DNA of 64,000 bases from Pseudomonas sp. P5_109 (lineage in GTDB: Bacteria > Pseudomonadota > Gammaproteobacteria > Pseudomonadales > Pseudomonadaceae), in NCBI RefSeq assembly GCF_034009455.1, contig NZ_CP125380.1:1777001-1841000 (forward strand), written 5' to 3'. Of the stretch, positions 35,399-44,659 are shown in pieces (position 1 is the stretch's first letter; the number at the start of each line of letters is the position of its first letter). A program made the position numbers and the translations under genes. The notes under the pieces were generated by a model, which saw only the letters and a list, made by a program, of their open reading frames with translations, ran no database searches and was not told the origin of the DNA.

Positions 35399-37387
35399 AT
35401 GACATCCGGCATCTTTATTCCCGAGTTGGGTCATCTGGCGATGATCCTGGCCCTGTGCTTCGCCCTGGCCCAGGCCGTGGTGCCATTGCTCGGCGCCTGG
35501 CGCGGTGACCGCCTGTGGATGAGCCTGGCCCAGCCGGCCGCGTGGGGGCAGTTCACCTTCCTGGTGTTTGCCTTCGGTTGCCTGACCTACGCCTTCATGG
35601 TCGATGACTTCTCCGTGGCCTATGTGGCCAACAACTCCAACAGTGCCTTGCCGTGGTACTACAAGTTCAGCGCCGTGTGGGGGGCCCACGAAGGTTCCCT
35701 GCTGTTATGGGCCTTGATCCTCGGCGGCTGGACCTTCGCGGTGTCGGTGTTCTCCCGGCAGTTGCCGCAGGTCATGCTGGCCCGCGTTCTGGCGGTGATG
35801 GGCATGATCAGCACCGGTTTTCTGCTGTTCCTGATCATGACGTCCAACCCGTTCAAGCGCATCCTGCCGCAAATGCCCAGCGACGGTGCCGACCTCAACC
35901 CGCTGCTGCAAGACATCGGCCTGATCGTGCACCCGCCGATGCTGTATATGGGCTACGTCGGATTCTCGGTGGCCTTCGCCTTCGCCATCGCCGCGCTGAT
36001 GGGCGGTCGCCTGGATGCCGCGTGGGCGCGCTGGTCGCGTCCATGGACTATCGTCGCCTGGGCGTTCCTCGGCATTGGCATCACCCTGGGTTCGTGGTGG
36101 GCCTACTACGAACTCGGCTGGGGTGGCTGGTGGTTCTGGGACCCGGTGGAAAACGCCTCGTTCATGCCATGGCTGGTGGGCACCGCACTGATTCACTCGT
36201 TGGCGGTCACGGAAAAACGTGGCGTGTTCAAGAGCTGGACCGTGTTGCTGGCCATCGCCGCGTTCTCCTTGAGCCTGCTGGGCACCTTCCTCGTGCGTTC
36301 CGGCGTGCTGACCTCGGTGCACGCCTTTGCGTCCGACCCGGAGCGCGGGGTGTTCATCCTGATTTTCCTGTTGTTCGTGGTCGGTGGTTCGCTGACGCTG
36401 TTCGCCCTGCGCGCTCCAGTGGTCAAGAGTCAGGTCGGCTTCAACCTCTGGTCCCGGGAAACCCTGCTGCTGGGCAACAACCTGGTGCTGGTGGTGGCCG
36501 CGTCGATGATCCTGCTCGGCACCCTGTATCCGCTGATTCTGGACGCCATGACCGGCGCCAAGCTGTCGGTCGGCCCGCCGTACTTCAACGCGCTGTTCAT
36601 TCCGTTGATGGCATTGCTGATGGTGGTGATGGCAGTCGGCATGATCGTGCGCTGGAAAGACACCCCGGTGAAATGGCTGGTGAGCATGCTCACCCCGGTA
36701 TTGCTTGGCAGCGCCGCGATGGCCGTAGTGGCCGGCGTCGCCTACGGCGATTTCAACTGGGCCGTGCTCGCGACCTTCATGCTCGCCGCCTGGGTGTTGC
36801 TGGCCGGTGTGCGTGACATCTTCGACAAGACCCGCCACAAGGGCCTGATCAAAGGTTTGCCGACCCTGACCCGCAGCTACTGGGGCATGCAGGTTGCGCA
36901 CCTGGGCATTGCCGTGTGTGCGCTGGGCGTGGTGCTGTCGAGCCAGAACAGTGCCGAGCGCGACCTGCGCCTGGCGCCGGGCGAGTCCATGGACCTGGCC
37001 GGCTACCACTTCATCTTCGAAGGCGCCAAGCACTTCGAAGGTCCGAACTTCACGTCCGACAAGGGCACCGTCCGAGTGATCCGCAACGGCAAGGAAGTCA
37101 GCGTGCTGCACCCGGAAAAACGCCTGTACACCGTGCAGAACTCGGTGATGACCGAAGCGGGTATCGACGCCGGTTTCACCCGCGACCTCTATGTCGCCCT
37201 CGGTGAACCGTTGGGCAATGGCGCCTGGGCCGTGCGCGTGCACGTCAAGCCGTTCGTGCGCTGGATCTGGTTCGGCGGGCTGTTGACCGGTCTCGGTGGG
37301 CTGCTGGCAGCACTGGATCGACGTTATCGGGTCAAGGTGAAATCCAAGGTGCGTGAAGCACTGGGCATGTCGGGAGCCACTGCATGA
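35399..37387 (+). CDS. ccmF: Cytochrome c heme lyase subunit CcmF
   Basis: 662 aa with about 15 transmembrane helices. The WWD motif is WGGWWFWDPVENASFMPWLV, and periplasmic loops contain the conserved histidines (WGAHEGSLLLW and HSLAVTEKRG). CcmF ligates heme to apocytochrome c together with CcmH and CcmI. Overlaps ccmG by 4 nt. Confidence 0.97.
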   Translation: MTSGIFIPELGHLAMILALCFALAQAVVPLLGAWRGDRLWMSLAQPAAWGQFTFLVFAFGCLTYAFMVDDFSVAYVANNSNSALPWYYKFSAVWGAHEGSLLLWALILGGWTFAVSVFSRQLPQVMLARVLAVMGMISTGFLLFLIMTSNPFKRILPQMPSDGADLNPLLQDIGLIVHPPMLYMGYVGFSVAFAFAIAALMGGRLDAAWARWSRPWTIVAWAFLGIGITLGSWWAYYELGWGGWWFWDPVENASFMPWLVGTALIHSLAVTEKRGVFKSWTVLLAIAAFSLSLLGTFLVRSGVLTSVHAFASDPERGVFILIFLLFVVGGSLTLFALRAPVVKSQVGFNLWSRETLLLGNNLVLVVAASMILLGTLYPLILDAMTGAKLSVGPPYFNALFIPLMALLMVVMAVGMIVRWKDTPVKWLVSMLTPVLLGSAAMAVVAGVAYGDFNWAVLATFMLAAWVLLAGVRDIFDKTRHKGLIKGLPTLTRSYWGMQVAHLGIAVCALGVVLSSQNSAERDLRLAPGESMDLAGYHFIFEGAKHFEGPNFTSDKGTVRVIRNGKEVSVLHPEKRLYTVQNSVMTEAGIDAGFTRDLYVALGEPLGNGAWAVRVHVKPFVRWIWFGGLLTGLGGLLAALDRRYRVKVKSKVREALGMSGATA

Positions 37388-37920
37388 AGCGTTGGTTGAT
37401 GTTGTTGCCACTGGCGATTTTTCTGGTGGTCGCTGTATTCCTTTACCGTGGGTTGTACCTGGATCCGGCTGAGCTGCCTTCGGCCATGATCAACAAGCCG
37501 TTCCCGGAGTTTTCCCTGTCGTCGGTGCAGGGCGACAAGACCCTGACCCGCGCGGACATCCTCGGCAAACCGGCGCTGGTCAACGTCTGGGGCACCTGGT
37601 GCATTTCCTGCCGGGTCGAGCACCCGGTGCTGAACAAGCTGGCCCAGGAAGGCGTGGTGATCTACGGCATCAACTACAAGGACACCAACGCCGATGCCTT
37701 GAAGTGGCTGACGGACTTCCACAACCCGTATGTACTGGACATTCGTGACGACGAAGGCTCGCTGGGCCTCAACCTCGGTGTGTACGGCGCGCCGGAAACC
37801 TTCTTCATCGACGCCAAGGGCATCATCCGCGACAAGTTCGTCGGCGTGATCGATGAGCAGGTCTGGCGCGAAAAACTGGCGGGCAAGTACCAGGCGCTGG
37901 TCGATGAGGCCAAGCCATGA
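37384..37920 (+). CDS. ccmG: Thiol:disulfide oxidoreductase CcmG (DsbE)
   Basis: 178 aa. An N-terminal membrane anchor precedes a thioredoxin-like domain with active site WCISC (context NVWGTWCISCRVEHPVL) and a cis-Pro loop GVYGAPETFFID. It keeps apocytochrome CXXCH cysteines reduced. It overlaps ccmF and ccmH by 4 nt each. Confidence 0.96.
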   Translation: MKRWLMLLPLAIFLVVAVFLYRGLYLDPAELPSAMINKPFPEFSLSSVQGDKTLTRADILGKPALVNVWGTWCISCRVEHPVLNKLAQEGVVIYGINYKDTNADALKWLTDFHNPYVLDIRDDEGSLGLNLGVYGAPETFFIDAKGIIRDKFVGVIDEQVWREKLAGKYQALVDEAKP

Positions 37921-38390
37921 AGCGCTGGATAGCTGCCGCTGTTCTGGGCTTGAGCCTGGCGGGCGTGGCCCACGCCGCGATCGACACTTACGAGTTCGCC
38001 AAGGAAGGTGATCGCGAACGCTTTCGCGAGCTGACCAAGGAACTGCGCTGCCCCAAGTGTCAGAATCAGGACATCGCCGATTCCAACGCACCGATTGCCG
38101 CCGACCTGCGCAAAGAGATTTTCCGCATGCTCGGCGAGGGCAAGGACAACCAGCAGATCATCGATTTCATGGTCGACCGCTACGGTGATTTCGTCCGCTA
38201 CAAACCGGCCCTGAACGCCAAGACCGCCTTGCTCTGGTTCGGCCCCGCCGGCCTGCTGCTGGGTGGTGTCGTGATCATCGCGGTGATCGTCCGCCGTCGT
38301 CGCGTGCAACGCGCCGACACCCCGGGCTCGCTGTCTGCCGAGGAGCGCTCGCGCCTCGACCAACTGTTGGATAAAACCAAGAATGATTGA
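37917..38390 (+). CDS. ccmH: Cytochrome c maturation protein CcmH
   Basis: 157 aa. A signal peptide, then the redox motif [19 protein letters not shown] typical of CcmH (Ccl2), and one C-terminal transmembrane helix followed by an Arg-rich tail. It binds apocytochrome c thiols in the CcmFHI complex. Its end overlaps ccmI by 8 nt. Confidence 0.96.
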   Translation: MKRWIAAAVLGLSLAGVAHAAIDTYEFAKEGDRERFRELTKELRCPKCQNQDIADSNAPIAADLRKEIFRMLGEGKDNQQIIDFMVDRYGDFVRYKPALNAKTALLWFGPAGLLLGGVVIIAVIVRRRRVQRADTPGSLSAEERSRLDQLLDKTKND

Positions 38391-39585
38391 TTTCTGGCTC
38401 GCTGCAGGTCTGCTGCTTCTGGTTGCCCTGAGTTTTCTGTTGATCCCGGTTCTGCGCAGCCGCCGCGCCCAGCGCGAAGAGGATCGTACCGCCCTGAACG
38501 TCGCGCTTTATCAGGAGCGTGTGGCTGAGTTGCAGACTCAGCAGGAAGAGGGCGTGCTCGATGCGACGCAAATGGACGCCGGTCGTGCCGAAGCCGCTCG
38601 TGAGTTGCTGGCTGACACCGAGGGCGTCGAAGCGCCGCGGGTGTCGCGTCTGGGCAAACCCTTGCCGTTGCTGGCGGCCGTTCTGGTGCCGGTGCTGGGC
38701 CTGGGGCTGTACATGCATTACGGCGCCAGCGACAAGGTCGAACTGACCCGTGAGTTCTCCCAGGCACCCAAGTCGATGGAAGAGATGACCCAGCGCCTGG
38801 AGCGTGTGGTCGCCGCTCAACCGGATTCCGCCGAAGGCATGTACTTCCTCGGTCGCACCTACATGGCTCAGGATCGCCCGGCGGATGCGGCGAAGATGTT
38901 CGAACGCACGGTGAACCTGGCCGGTCGTCAGCCCGAGTTGCTCGGTCAATGGGCCCAGGCCCAGTACTTCGCTGATGGCAAGAAGTGGTCGGACAAGGTC
39001 CAGGCCCTGACCGACGAAGCGCTCAAGGCCGATCCGAAGGAAGTCACCAGCCTCGGCCTGCTCGGCATCGCCGCGTTTGAAGGCGAACGCTATCAGGACG
39101 CTATCGACTATTGGAATCGCCTGCTGGCGCAACTGCCGCCGGACGACCAGTCCCGTGAGGCGTTGCAAGGCGGGATCACCCGGGCCACGGAGAAGCTGGT
39201 GGCCAGTGGCGGCAAGGTTGCGCAAGCACCGGCGGCCAAGGCCTCGGCCGTCCTCAAGGTCAACGTCGATCTGGCTGCGGATTTGAAAGCCAAGGTTCAG
39301 CCGGGTGATAGCGTGTTCATTTTCGCCCGTGCGATGTCCGGCCCGCCGGCCCCGCTGGCGGTCAAGCGCATGACAGTGGCGGACTTGCCGGTGACTGTCG
39401 AACTGGGCGATGCCGACGCGATGATGCCGCAATTGAAACTGTCGAACTTCCCTGAAGTCCAACTGGTTGCGCGCATTTCCCGTGCTGGCAAACCGACCGC
39501 CGGCGAGTGGATCGGTCGCAGCCAGCCCCTGGCCAGCAGCACCACCGCGCCGCAAACACTGATCATCGACAGCCCGGACAAATAA
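38383..39585 (+). CDS. ccmI: Cytochrome c maturation chaperone CcmI
   Basis: 400 aa. Two transmembrane helices ([38 protein letters not shown]) flank a cytoplasmic coiled coil. A periplasmic TPR domain (about 130-270) and a C-terminal beta domain follow. It holds apocytochrome c for the heme lyase. Last gene of the ccm operon proper. Confidence 0.93.
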   Translation: MIDFWLAAGLLLLVALSFLLIPVLRSRRAQREEDRTALNVALYQERVAELQTQQEEGVLDATQMDAGRAEAARELLADTEGVEAPRVSRLGKPLPLLAAVLVPVLGLGLYMHYGASDKVELTREFSQAPKSMEEMTQRLERVVAAQPDSAEGMYFLGRTYMAQDRPADAAKMFERTVNLAGRQPELLGQWAQAQYFADGKKWSDKVQALTDEALKADPKEVTSLGLLGIAAFEGERYQDAIDYWNRLLAQLPPDDQSREALQGGITRATEKLVASGGKVAQAPAAKASAVLKVNVDLAADLKAKVQPGDSVFIFARAMSGPPAPLAVKRMTVADLPVTVELGDADAMMPQLKLSNFPEVQLVARISRAGKPTAGEWIGRSQPLASSTTAPQTLIIDSPDK

Positions 39586-39600
39586 CAGGAAAACGCAATC

Positions 39601-40008
39601 ATGACCGCATTCGCTCGTATCACCCTGCTCAGCGTCGTTATGGGGTTAAGTGCTTGTGCGGTCCAGCAGCCGACGGAGCATCAGGCACCGCCACCGTTTC
39701 CGCCGTCGCAGCCGAGTCCCACGCCATCGACGTCGCCTGTGCCAAGTAAACCGAGCATTCCGGCCAAACCCTCCAAGCCGTTGCCACGCACCTCAGCCAG
39801 CTTCGCGCCGCCACCTGGGGGGAATAGCCATTGGGACCAGAAGCTTGGGGTGTATGTGTTGGATGACCAGCCCAATACCTTTTATCGCCAGCGTACCTAT
39901 TACCGCTGGGATAACGGCTGGAGCCGGTCGATCAGTCCTAACGGGCCGTGGGAAGATACTGATATTCACGGAGTGCCGGGGGGGCTGGGGCGGCAATTCG
40001 GGCAGTGA
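39601..40008 (+). CDS. Proline-rich putative lipoprotein
   Basis: 135 aa. The signal peptide with lipobox LSAC (MTAFARITLLSVVMGLSAC) predicts a lipoprotein. A Pro/Ser-rich stretch (about 30-75) could span the periplasm. The C-terminal domain is aromatic and basic (RTYYRWDNGWSRSISPNGPW). I do not recognise the family. It is 15 nt after ccmI and ends at a strong terminator, so it is probably the last gene of the ccm transcript. Confidence 0.7.
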   Translation: MTAFARITLLSVVMGLSACAVQQPTEHQAPPPFPPSQPSPTPSTSPVPSKPSIPAKPSKPLPRTSASFAPPPGGNSHWDQKLGVYVLDDQPNTFYRQRTYYRWDNGWSRSISPNGPWEDTDIHGVPGGLGRQFGQ

Positions 40009-40014
40009 GGTAAC

Positions 40015-40040
40015 AAGGCGACTTTCGGGTCGCCTTTTTT
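40015..40040 (+). terminator. Rho-independent terminator after the ccm operon
   Basis: The hairpin AAGGCGACTTTCGGGTCGCC has a stem GGCGAC/GTCGCC and is followed by TTTTTT. It begins about 7 nt after the lipoprotein stop. Confidence 0.92.
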
Positions 40041-40137
40041 GTGCCTGCTGAATAATTTGGCTCAGCCGCAATTCCTGTAGGAGTTGGCTTGCCAGCGATG
40101 GCGGCCTTCGGGCCGGCCAGGTTCTTGGGTGATTGAG

Positions 40138-40290
40138 TACATATCCGTTTCTGCGGTAACGGCGGCTTATGGTTTCGCCCTTACGGCGAGTCCCTTTTGG
40201 CAAACGCCCCAAAAGGAACCAAAAGGTCACGCCCCTGGCGTACGGCCCCTCGCTTAGGCTCGGGGTTCCTTCGCTCCGGTATTCATCCGG
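40138..40290 (+). repeat. Dispersed repeat, left inverted arm
   Basis: It begins GTACATATCCGTT-CTGCGGT and continues with CGCCCTTACGGCG and CCCCAAAAGGAACCAAAAGG. The reverse complement of 41420-41577 matches it over about 150 bases at roughly three positions in four. Confidence 0.8.
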
Positions 40291-40499
40291 GGGCATCGCC
40301 CTCCGGTTGGCTTCGCTGGCACCTACATGCGATGAGTTCGACTGCGTCGAACGGCGCTGCGCGCCAATCCCCGGATGAACACCTCCACTCAGCCTTCCGA
40401 GGGGGCGGGTGGATCAAGATCAAGAGCTGCAGGCGAGCTAACGCTCGGCCTGATGAGTGGTGAGGAGCGTGGGTGTACGCCGATTTGCCTTTGCTCTTC

Positions 40500-41200
40500 T
40501 GTGGGAGTGGGCTTGCTCGCGAAGACGGCCTGACAGCCGACCAATCTCTCCCAGATGTACTCAATCCCTGTAGGAGCTGGCTTGCGGGCGATGGCGGTGT
40601 GTCAGCCCACATCAATATTGGGTGTGCCGGCCTCTTCGCGGGCAAACCCGCTCCCACAGGTTTGATGTCGTTCAAAAAATTGTGTTTGACGCAAATACTG
40701 TGAGGGTGGGCTTGCTCGCGAAGACGGCCTGACAGCCGACCAATCTCTCCCAGATGTACTCAATCCCTGTAGGAGCTGGCTTGCCAGCGATGGCGGTGTG
40801 TCAGCCCACATCAATATTGGATGTGCCGGCCTCTTCGCGGGCAAACCCGCTCCCACAGGTTTTGATGTCGTTCAAAAAATTGTGTTTGACGCAAATCCTG
40901 TGAGGGTGGGCTTGCTCGCGAAGACGGCCTGACAGCCGACCAATCTCTCCCAGATGTACTCAATCCCTGTAGGAGCTGGCTTGCCAGCGATGGCGGTGTG
41001 TCAGCCCACATCAATATTGGATGTGCCGGCCTCTTCGCGGGCAAGCCCGCTCCCACAGGTTTGATGTCGTTCAAAAAATTGTGTTTGACGCAAATACTTT
41101 GAGGGTGGGCTTGCTCGCGAAGACGGCCTGACAGCCGACCAATCTCTCCCAGATGTACTCAATCCCTGTAGGAGCTGGCTTGCCGGCGATGGCGGTGTGT
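40500..41200 (+). repeat. About four tandem ~200-bp units
   Basis: The marker AAGACGGCCTGACAGCCGAC recurs at 40522, 40721, 40921 and 41120, giving periods of 199, 200 and 199 bp. Each full unit contains two REP-type palindromes of different class (TGTAGGAGCTGGCTTGCCAG and GCGGGCAAACCCGCTCCCAC) plus a conserved unique spacer (TTGTGTTTGACGCAAAT). The last unit is incomplete. Confidence 0.95.
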
Positions 41201-41419
41201 CAGGTACAGCGGGGTTGGCTGAAGTGGCGCCATCGCCGGCAAGCCAGCTCCTACGGGGGAGGCGTGTACAACCTCACGATCAGGCCGGCCGGTAGGCCGC
41301 CTCGCTTTGGCTTTTGCGGTGCACGCCCCCTCGAGAGGCCGAGAGGAGGTTCTGCGCAGTGGGCAACCCGGCATGGATGCCGGGTTAGTCGCCCCCGGCC
41401 ATGGATGGCCGATGGCGGC

Positions 41420-41577
41420 GGGCCCACGGAGCAGGACCGGAGCGAGGGCATGCCGAGCCTAGGCGAGGCACCGAACGAAAGGGGCAAGAGCCCTTTGGTT
41501 ACTTTGGGGCTTTTCCAAAGTGACCCGCCGTAAGGGCGGAACCCTAAGTGGCCGTGACCGCAGCAACGGATATGTAC
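41420..41577 (-). repeat. Dispersed repeat, right inverted arm
   Basis: Inverse partner of 40138-40290. It ends with GCAACGGATATGTAC, the reverse complement of the left arm's beginning. Together the arms bracket the tandem array. Confidence 0.8.
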
Positions 41578-41680
41578 ACCAACAAAATCCTCATCGCCTG
41601 ACACAAAGCCTTCGCGAGCAAGCCCGCTCCCACAAACAATGGCTACAACCGCGATCAAATGCGGAAACCTCCAGCTCAAC

Positions 41681-41698
41681 CTTTCACAAAACCTTCAT
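41681..41698 (+). promoter_or_regulatory. Candidate Pho box upstream of phnC
   Basis: CTTTCACAAAACCTTCAT fits the PhoB direct-repeat consensus (two CTGTCAT-like heptamers separated by four A/T bases), with five of seven matches in each half and an AAAA spacer. It lies about 115 nt upstream of the phnC ATG. phn operons are known PhoB targets, so low phosphate probably switches the cluster on. A further TGACAT-containing stretch is at 41716-41742. Confidence 0.65.
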
Positions 41699-41811
41699 CA
41701 AATAGCCCATCCAGTGACATGTGCAAGTCATAGGGCTGACATGCCCGGTGCCTAAAGTCTGTTGAACCCAAATGCAGCCATGGATGGCTGTTCAACCAGA
41801 CAGAGAAGCCC

Positions 41812-42645
41812 ATGAACGCAGCTATCCATGTCGATCATCTGAACAAGACCTTTGCGCGTAAAACCGCACTGGTCGACCTCGAACTGACCATCGCGGCCGG
41901 TGAGATGGTCGCGCTGATCGGCGCGTCCGGCTCCGGCAAGTCCACCTTGCTGCGCCATCTCGCGGGCCTGGCCTGCTGCGATCGCAACAACGGCGGCAGT
42001 GTCAGGGTGCTGGGACGCGAGGTGCAGGCATCCGGCCGATTGAATGGCAAGGTGCGCCGCCTGCGCGCCGACATCGGCTACATCTTCCAGCAGTTCAACC
42101 TGGTCAACCGCTTGAGTGTGCTCGACAACGTGCTGCTCGGCTGCCTGGGGCGCATGCCGCGCTGGCGCGGTAACTTGAGTCTGTTCAATGCCGAGGAAAA
42201 GCAGTTCGCCATGGAGTCCCTGGACCGTGTCGGCCTGGCTGACCTGGCGGCGCAACGGGCCTCGACCCTGTCCGGTGGTCAGCAACAGCGCGTGGCGATT
42301 GCCCGTGCGTTGACCCAGCGGGCCGAGGTGATTCTGGCGGACGAGCCGATTGCCTCCCTCGACCCGGAGTCGGCACGCAAGGTCATGGAGATCCTCGCCG
42401 ACATCAATCGCCGCGACGGCAAGACGGTGGTGGTGACCCTGCATCAAGTCGACTACGCCACCCGCTATTGCCCGCGCGCCGTGGCGCTCAAGGCCGGGCG
42501 GATTCATTTCGATGGCCCCGGCTCTGAGTTGAGCGGCCAGTTCCTCAACGATTTGTACGGTGCCGACATCGACACCAGCCTCATGTGTTCCGAGTCTTCC
42601 CGTCACAGCGAAGCGGCGCCGCGACTGGCGCTGGCGCGCGCGTGA
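41812..42645 (+). CDS. phnC: Phosphonate ABC transporter ATPase PhnC
   Basis: 277 aa ABC ATPase. The Walker A is GASGSGKST at residues 37-45, the signature [15 protein letters not shown], the Walker [13 protein letters not shown]. It powers phosphonate import with PhnD and PhnE. The ATG is preceded by AGAGAAGCCC. First gene of the phn cluster, read from the Pho-box side. Confidence 0.96.
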   Translation: MNAAIHVDHLNKTFARKTALVDLELTIAAGEMVALIGASGSGKSTLLRHLAGLACCDRNNGGSVRVLGREVQASGRLNGKVRRLRADIGYIFQQFNLVNRLSVLDNVLLGCLGRMPRWRGNLSLFNAEEKQFAMESLDRVGLADLAAQRASTLSGGQQQRVAIARALTQRAEVILADEPIASLDPESARKVMEILADINRRDGKTVVVTLHQVDYATRYCPRAVALKAGRIHFDGPGSELSGQFLNDLYGADIDTSLMCSESSRHSEAAPRLALARA

Positions 42646-42689
42646 TCAACCTCGAACTCCCCAACCGTTCACCCTCAGGAAACCTTTCC

Positions 42690-43703
42690 ATGTTGAACCG
42701 TATCGGTCGCGTTTTTGCTGGTGCAGCGCTGCTCGCCAGCTGTGTATTGGGCACCGCCCACGCTGAAGAAAAAGCCATCAACTTCGGCATCATGTCCACC
42801 GAGTCTTCGCAGAACCTCAAGAGCATCTGGCAACCGTTCCTGGATGACATGCAGAAGCAGACCGGCCTGAAGATCAACGCCACGTTTGCCTCTGACTATG
42901 CCGGCCTGATCCAGGGCATGCGCTTCAACAAGGTCGATGTGGCCTGGCTGGGTAACAAGGCCGCCATCGAGGCGGTGGACCGCTCCAACGGCGAGATCTT
43001 CGCCCAGACCGCAGCCGCCAGCGGCGCCGCCGGTTACTGGAGCGTGCTGATCGTGCGCAAGGACAGCCCGATCAACTCCGTCGACGACATGCTCAAGAAC
43101 GCCAAGAACCTGACTTTCGGCAACGGTGACCCGAACTCCACCTCGGGCTACCTGGTGCCGGGCTATTACGTGTTCGCCAAGAACCACGTCGATGCTGCCA
43201 CCGCGTTCAAGCGCACCCTGAACTCCAGCCATGAAGTCAACGCGCTGAGCGTGGCCAAGGGGCAAGTGGATGTGGCGACCTTCAACACCGAAAGCTGGGA
43301 TCGCCTGGAAGTCACCCAGCCGGACAAGGCGGCACAGCTCAAGGTGATCTGGAAGTCGCCGCTGATTCCGGCCGACCCGCTGGTGTGGAGCAAAGCGCTG
43401 AGCGACAGCGAGAAGACCAAGATCTGCGATTTCATCTTCAGCTATGGCGACACCGACGAAGAGAAGGCCGTGCTCAAGGGCATGCAACTGGGCAAGTTCC
43501 TGAAATCCAGCGACGACCAGTTGTTGCCGATCCGTCAGCTCGAGCTGTTCAAGCAGCGCACCACGATCAGCGCCGACGACAAGCTGGAAGCGGTCGACAA
43601 GGCCAAGAAACTGGCCGACATCGATGCCGAGCTGGCCAAGCTGCAAGAGCGTCTGACCTTGCTCGACAAAACCGCCGACAAAAAATCCGCAGCCAACGGC
43701 TAA
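42690..43703 (+). CDS. phnD: Phosphonate-binding periplasmic protein PhnD
   Basis: 337 aa. A signal peptide is cleaved around residue 25 (CVLGTAHAEEK). The mature protein starts INFGIMSTESSQNLKSIWQP, the PhnD fold. A YWSVLIVRKDSPINS strand and a C-terminal coiled-coil extension (KKLADIDAELAKLQERLTLL) are present. The ATG at 42690 follows AGGAAACC. The frame is open further upstream, but without a signal peptide at its start. Confidence 0.95.
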   Translation: MLNRIGRVFAGAALLASCVLGTAHAEEKAINFGIMSTESSQNLKSIWQPFLDDMQKQTGLKINATFASDYAGLIQGMRFNKVDVAWLGNKAAIEAVDRSNGEIFAQTAAASGAAGYWSVLIVRKDSPINSVDDMLKNAKNLTFGNGDPNSTSGYLVPGYYVFAKNHVDAATAFKRTLNSSHEVNALSVAKGQVDVATFNTESWDRLEVTQPDKAAQLKVIWKSPLIPADPLVWSKALSDSEKTKICDFIFSYGDTDEEKAVLKGMQLGKFLKSSDDQLLPIRQLELFKQRTTISADDKLEAVDKAKKLADIDAELAKLQERLTLLDKTADKKSAANG

Positions 43704-43705
43704 CC

Positions 43706-43810
43706 CCTGTAGGAGCGAGCCTGCTCGCGATGAACGTAAGGACACCGCGTTTCTCCCGGTTTCCCGCGTCATCGTTGACGACCATCGCGAGCAGGCTCGC
43801 TCCTACAGGT
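43706..43810. repeat. REP/inverted REP pair inside the phn operon
   Basis: The sequence CTGTAGGAGCGAGCCTGCTC at the left and its inverse GAGCAGGCTCGCTCCTACAG at the right enclose about 60 bases between phnD and phnE. Paired REPs of this kind can form a long hairpin in mRNA and adjust the ratio of upstream to downstream products. Confidence 0.9.
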
Positions 43811-43838
43811 TCTGCATTACGCAATTTAGAGAAACCTC

Positions 43839-44621
43839 ATGACCACTCTGCACGCTGAAGCTGTTGGCAAGCGCACCTGGCCGCAGTACGTCGGTTGGGG
43901 CCTGTTCCTGGTCATGCTGACCTGGGCCTGGCACGGCGCCGAGATGAATCCGATGGCGCTGTACCGCGACTCGGGAAACATGGCGACCTTCGCCGCGGAT
44001 TTCTTTCCGCCGGACTTCCATGAATGGCGCATGTACCTAAAGGAAATGCTCGTCACCGTGCAAATCGCCCTGTGGGGCACGGTGTTGGCGATTGTCTGCT
44101 CGGTGCCGCTGGGCATTCTCTGCTCGGAGAACATTACGCCGTGGTGGATTCACCAGCCGCTGCGCCGGGTGATGGACGCCTTTCGTTCGATCAACGAAAT
44201 GGTGTTTGCCATGTTGTTCGTGGTGGCCGTCGGCCTGGGGCCTTTTGCCGGCGTGCTGGCGCTGTGGATCAGCACCACCGGGGTACTCGCCAAGCTGTTC
44301 GCCGAAGCCGTCGAGGCAATTGATCCGGGACCGGTCGAAGGCGTTCGGGCCACCGGCGCCAGTGCCTTGCAAGAAGTGATCTACGGGGTGATCCCGCAAG
44401 TGATGCCGCTGTGGGTGTCCTACGCGCTGTATCGCTTCGAGGCCAACGTACGCTCGGCGACGGTGGTGGGGATGGTCGGGGCGGGCGGGATCGGGGTGAT
44501 TCTCTGGGAGAACATCCGCGCTTTCCAGTTCGTTCAAACCTGCGCGGTACTGCTGGTGATCATCGTCGTCGTCAGCCTGATCGACATCCTCTCGCAACGC
44601 CTGCGCAAGCAGTTCATCTGA
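43839..44621 (+). CDS. phnE: Phosphonate ABC transporter permease PhnE
   Basis: 260 aa, about six transmembrane helices. The permease EAA-type loop is [20 protein letters not shown] followed by [16 protein letters not shown]. It pairs with PhnC and PhnD. Only a single phnE is present. A terminator-like hairpin follows its stop. Confidence 0.95.
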   Translation: MTTLHAEAVGKRTWPQYVGWGLFLVMLTWAWHGAEMNPMALYRDSGNMATFAADFFPPDFHEWRMYLKEMLVTVQIALWGTVLAIVCSVPLGILCSENITPWWIHQPLRRVMDAFRSINEMVFAMLFVVAVGLGPFAGVLALWISTTGVLAKLFAEAVEAIDPGPVEGVRATGASALQEVIYGVIPQVMPLWVSYALYRFEANVRSATVVGMVGAGGIGVILWENIRAFQFVQTCAVLLVIIVVVSLIDILSQRLRKQFI

Positions 44622-44633
44622 TTTTTCGGAGGG

Positions 44634-44654
44634 GTGCCCGCGGGCGCTTTTTTT
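44634..44654 (+). terminator. Terminator-like hairpin between phnE and phnF
   Basis: GTGCC-CGCG-GGCGC is followed by seven T. The stem is only five pairs (one a G-T pair) but GC-rich. It could end or attenuate transcription after the transporter genes, leaving phnF-phnP partly on their own control. Confidence 0.7.
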
Positions 44655-44659
44655 AACGC

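Larger units (their letters stand above)
40041..41811. repeat. 1.8-kb gene-free repeat island
   Basis: No believable gene. From left to right it holds: a REP at 40077-40110; an inverted-repeat arm at 40138-40290; REP-like sequence; tandem ~200-bp units from about 40500 to 41200; an isolated REP pair at 41165-41262; the second inverted arm at about 41420-41577; and a REP at 41611-41634. The last ~180 bases before phnC hold the Pho-box candidate. Open frames in this stretch are built of REP sequence. Confidence 0.85.

Noticed and set aside
40500..41200. Regular repeats suggesting a CRISPR array
   Set aside because: Units are ~200 bp and continuous, the intervening sequence is conserved rather than unique, and there are no cas genes.
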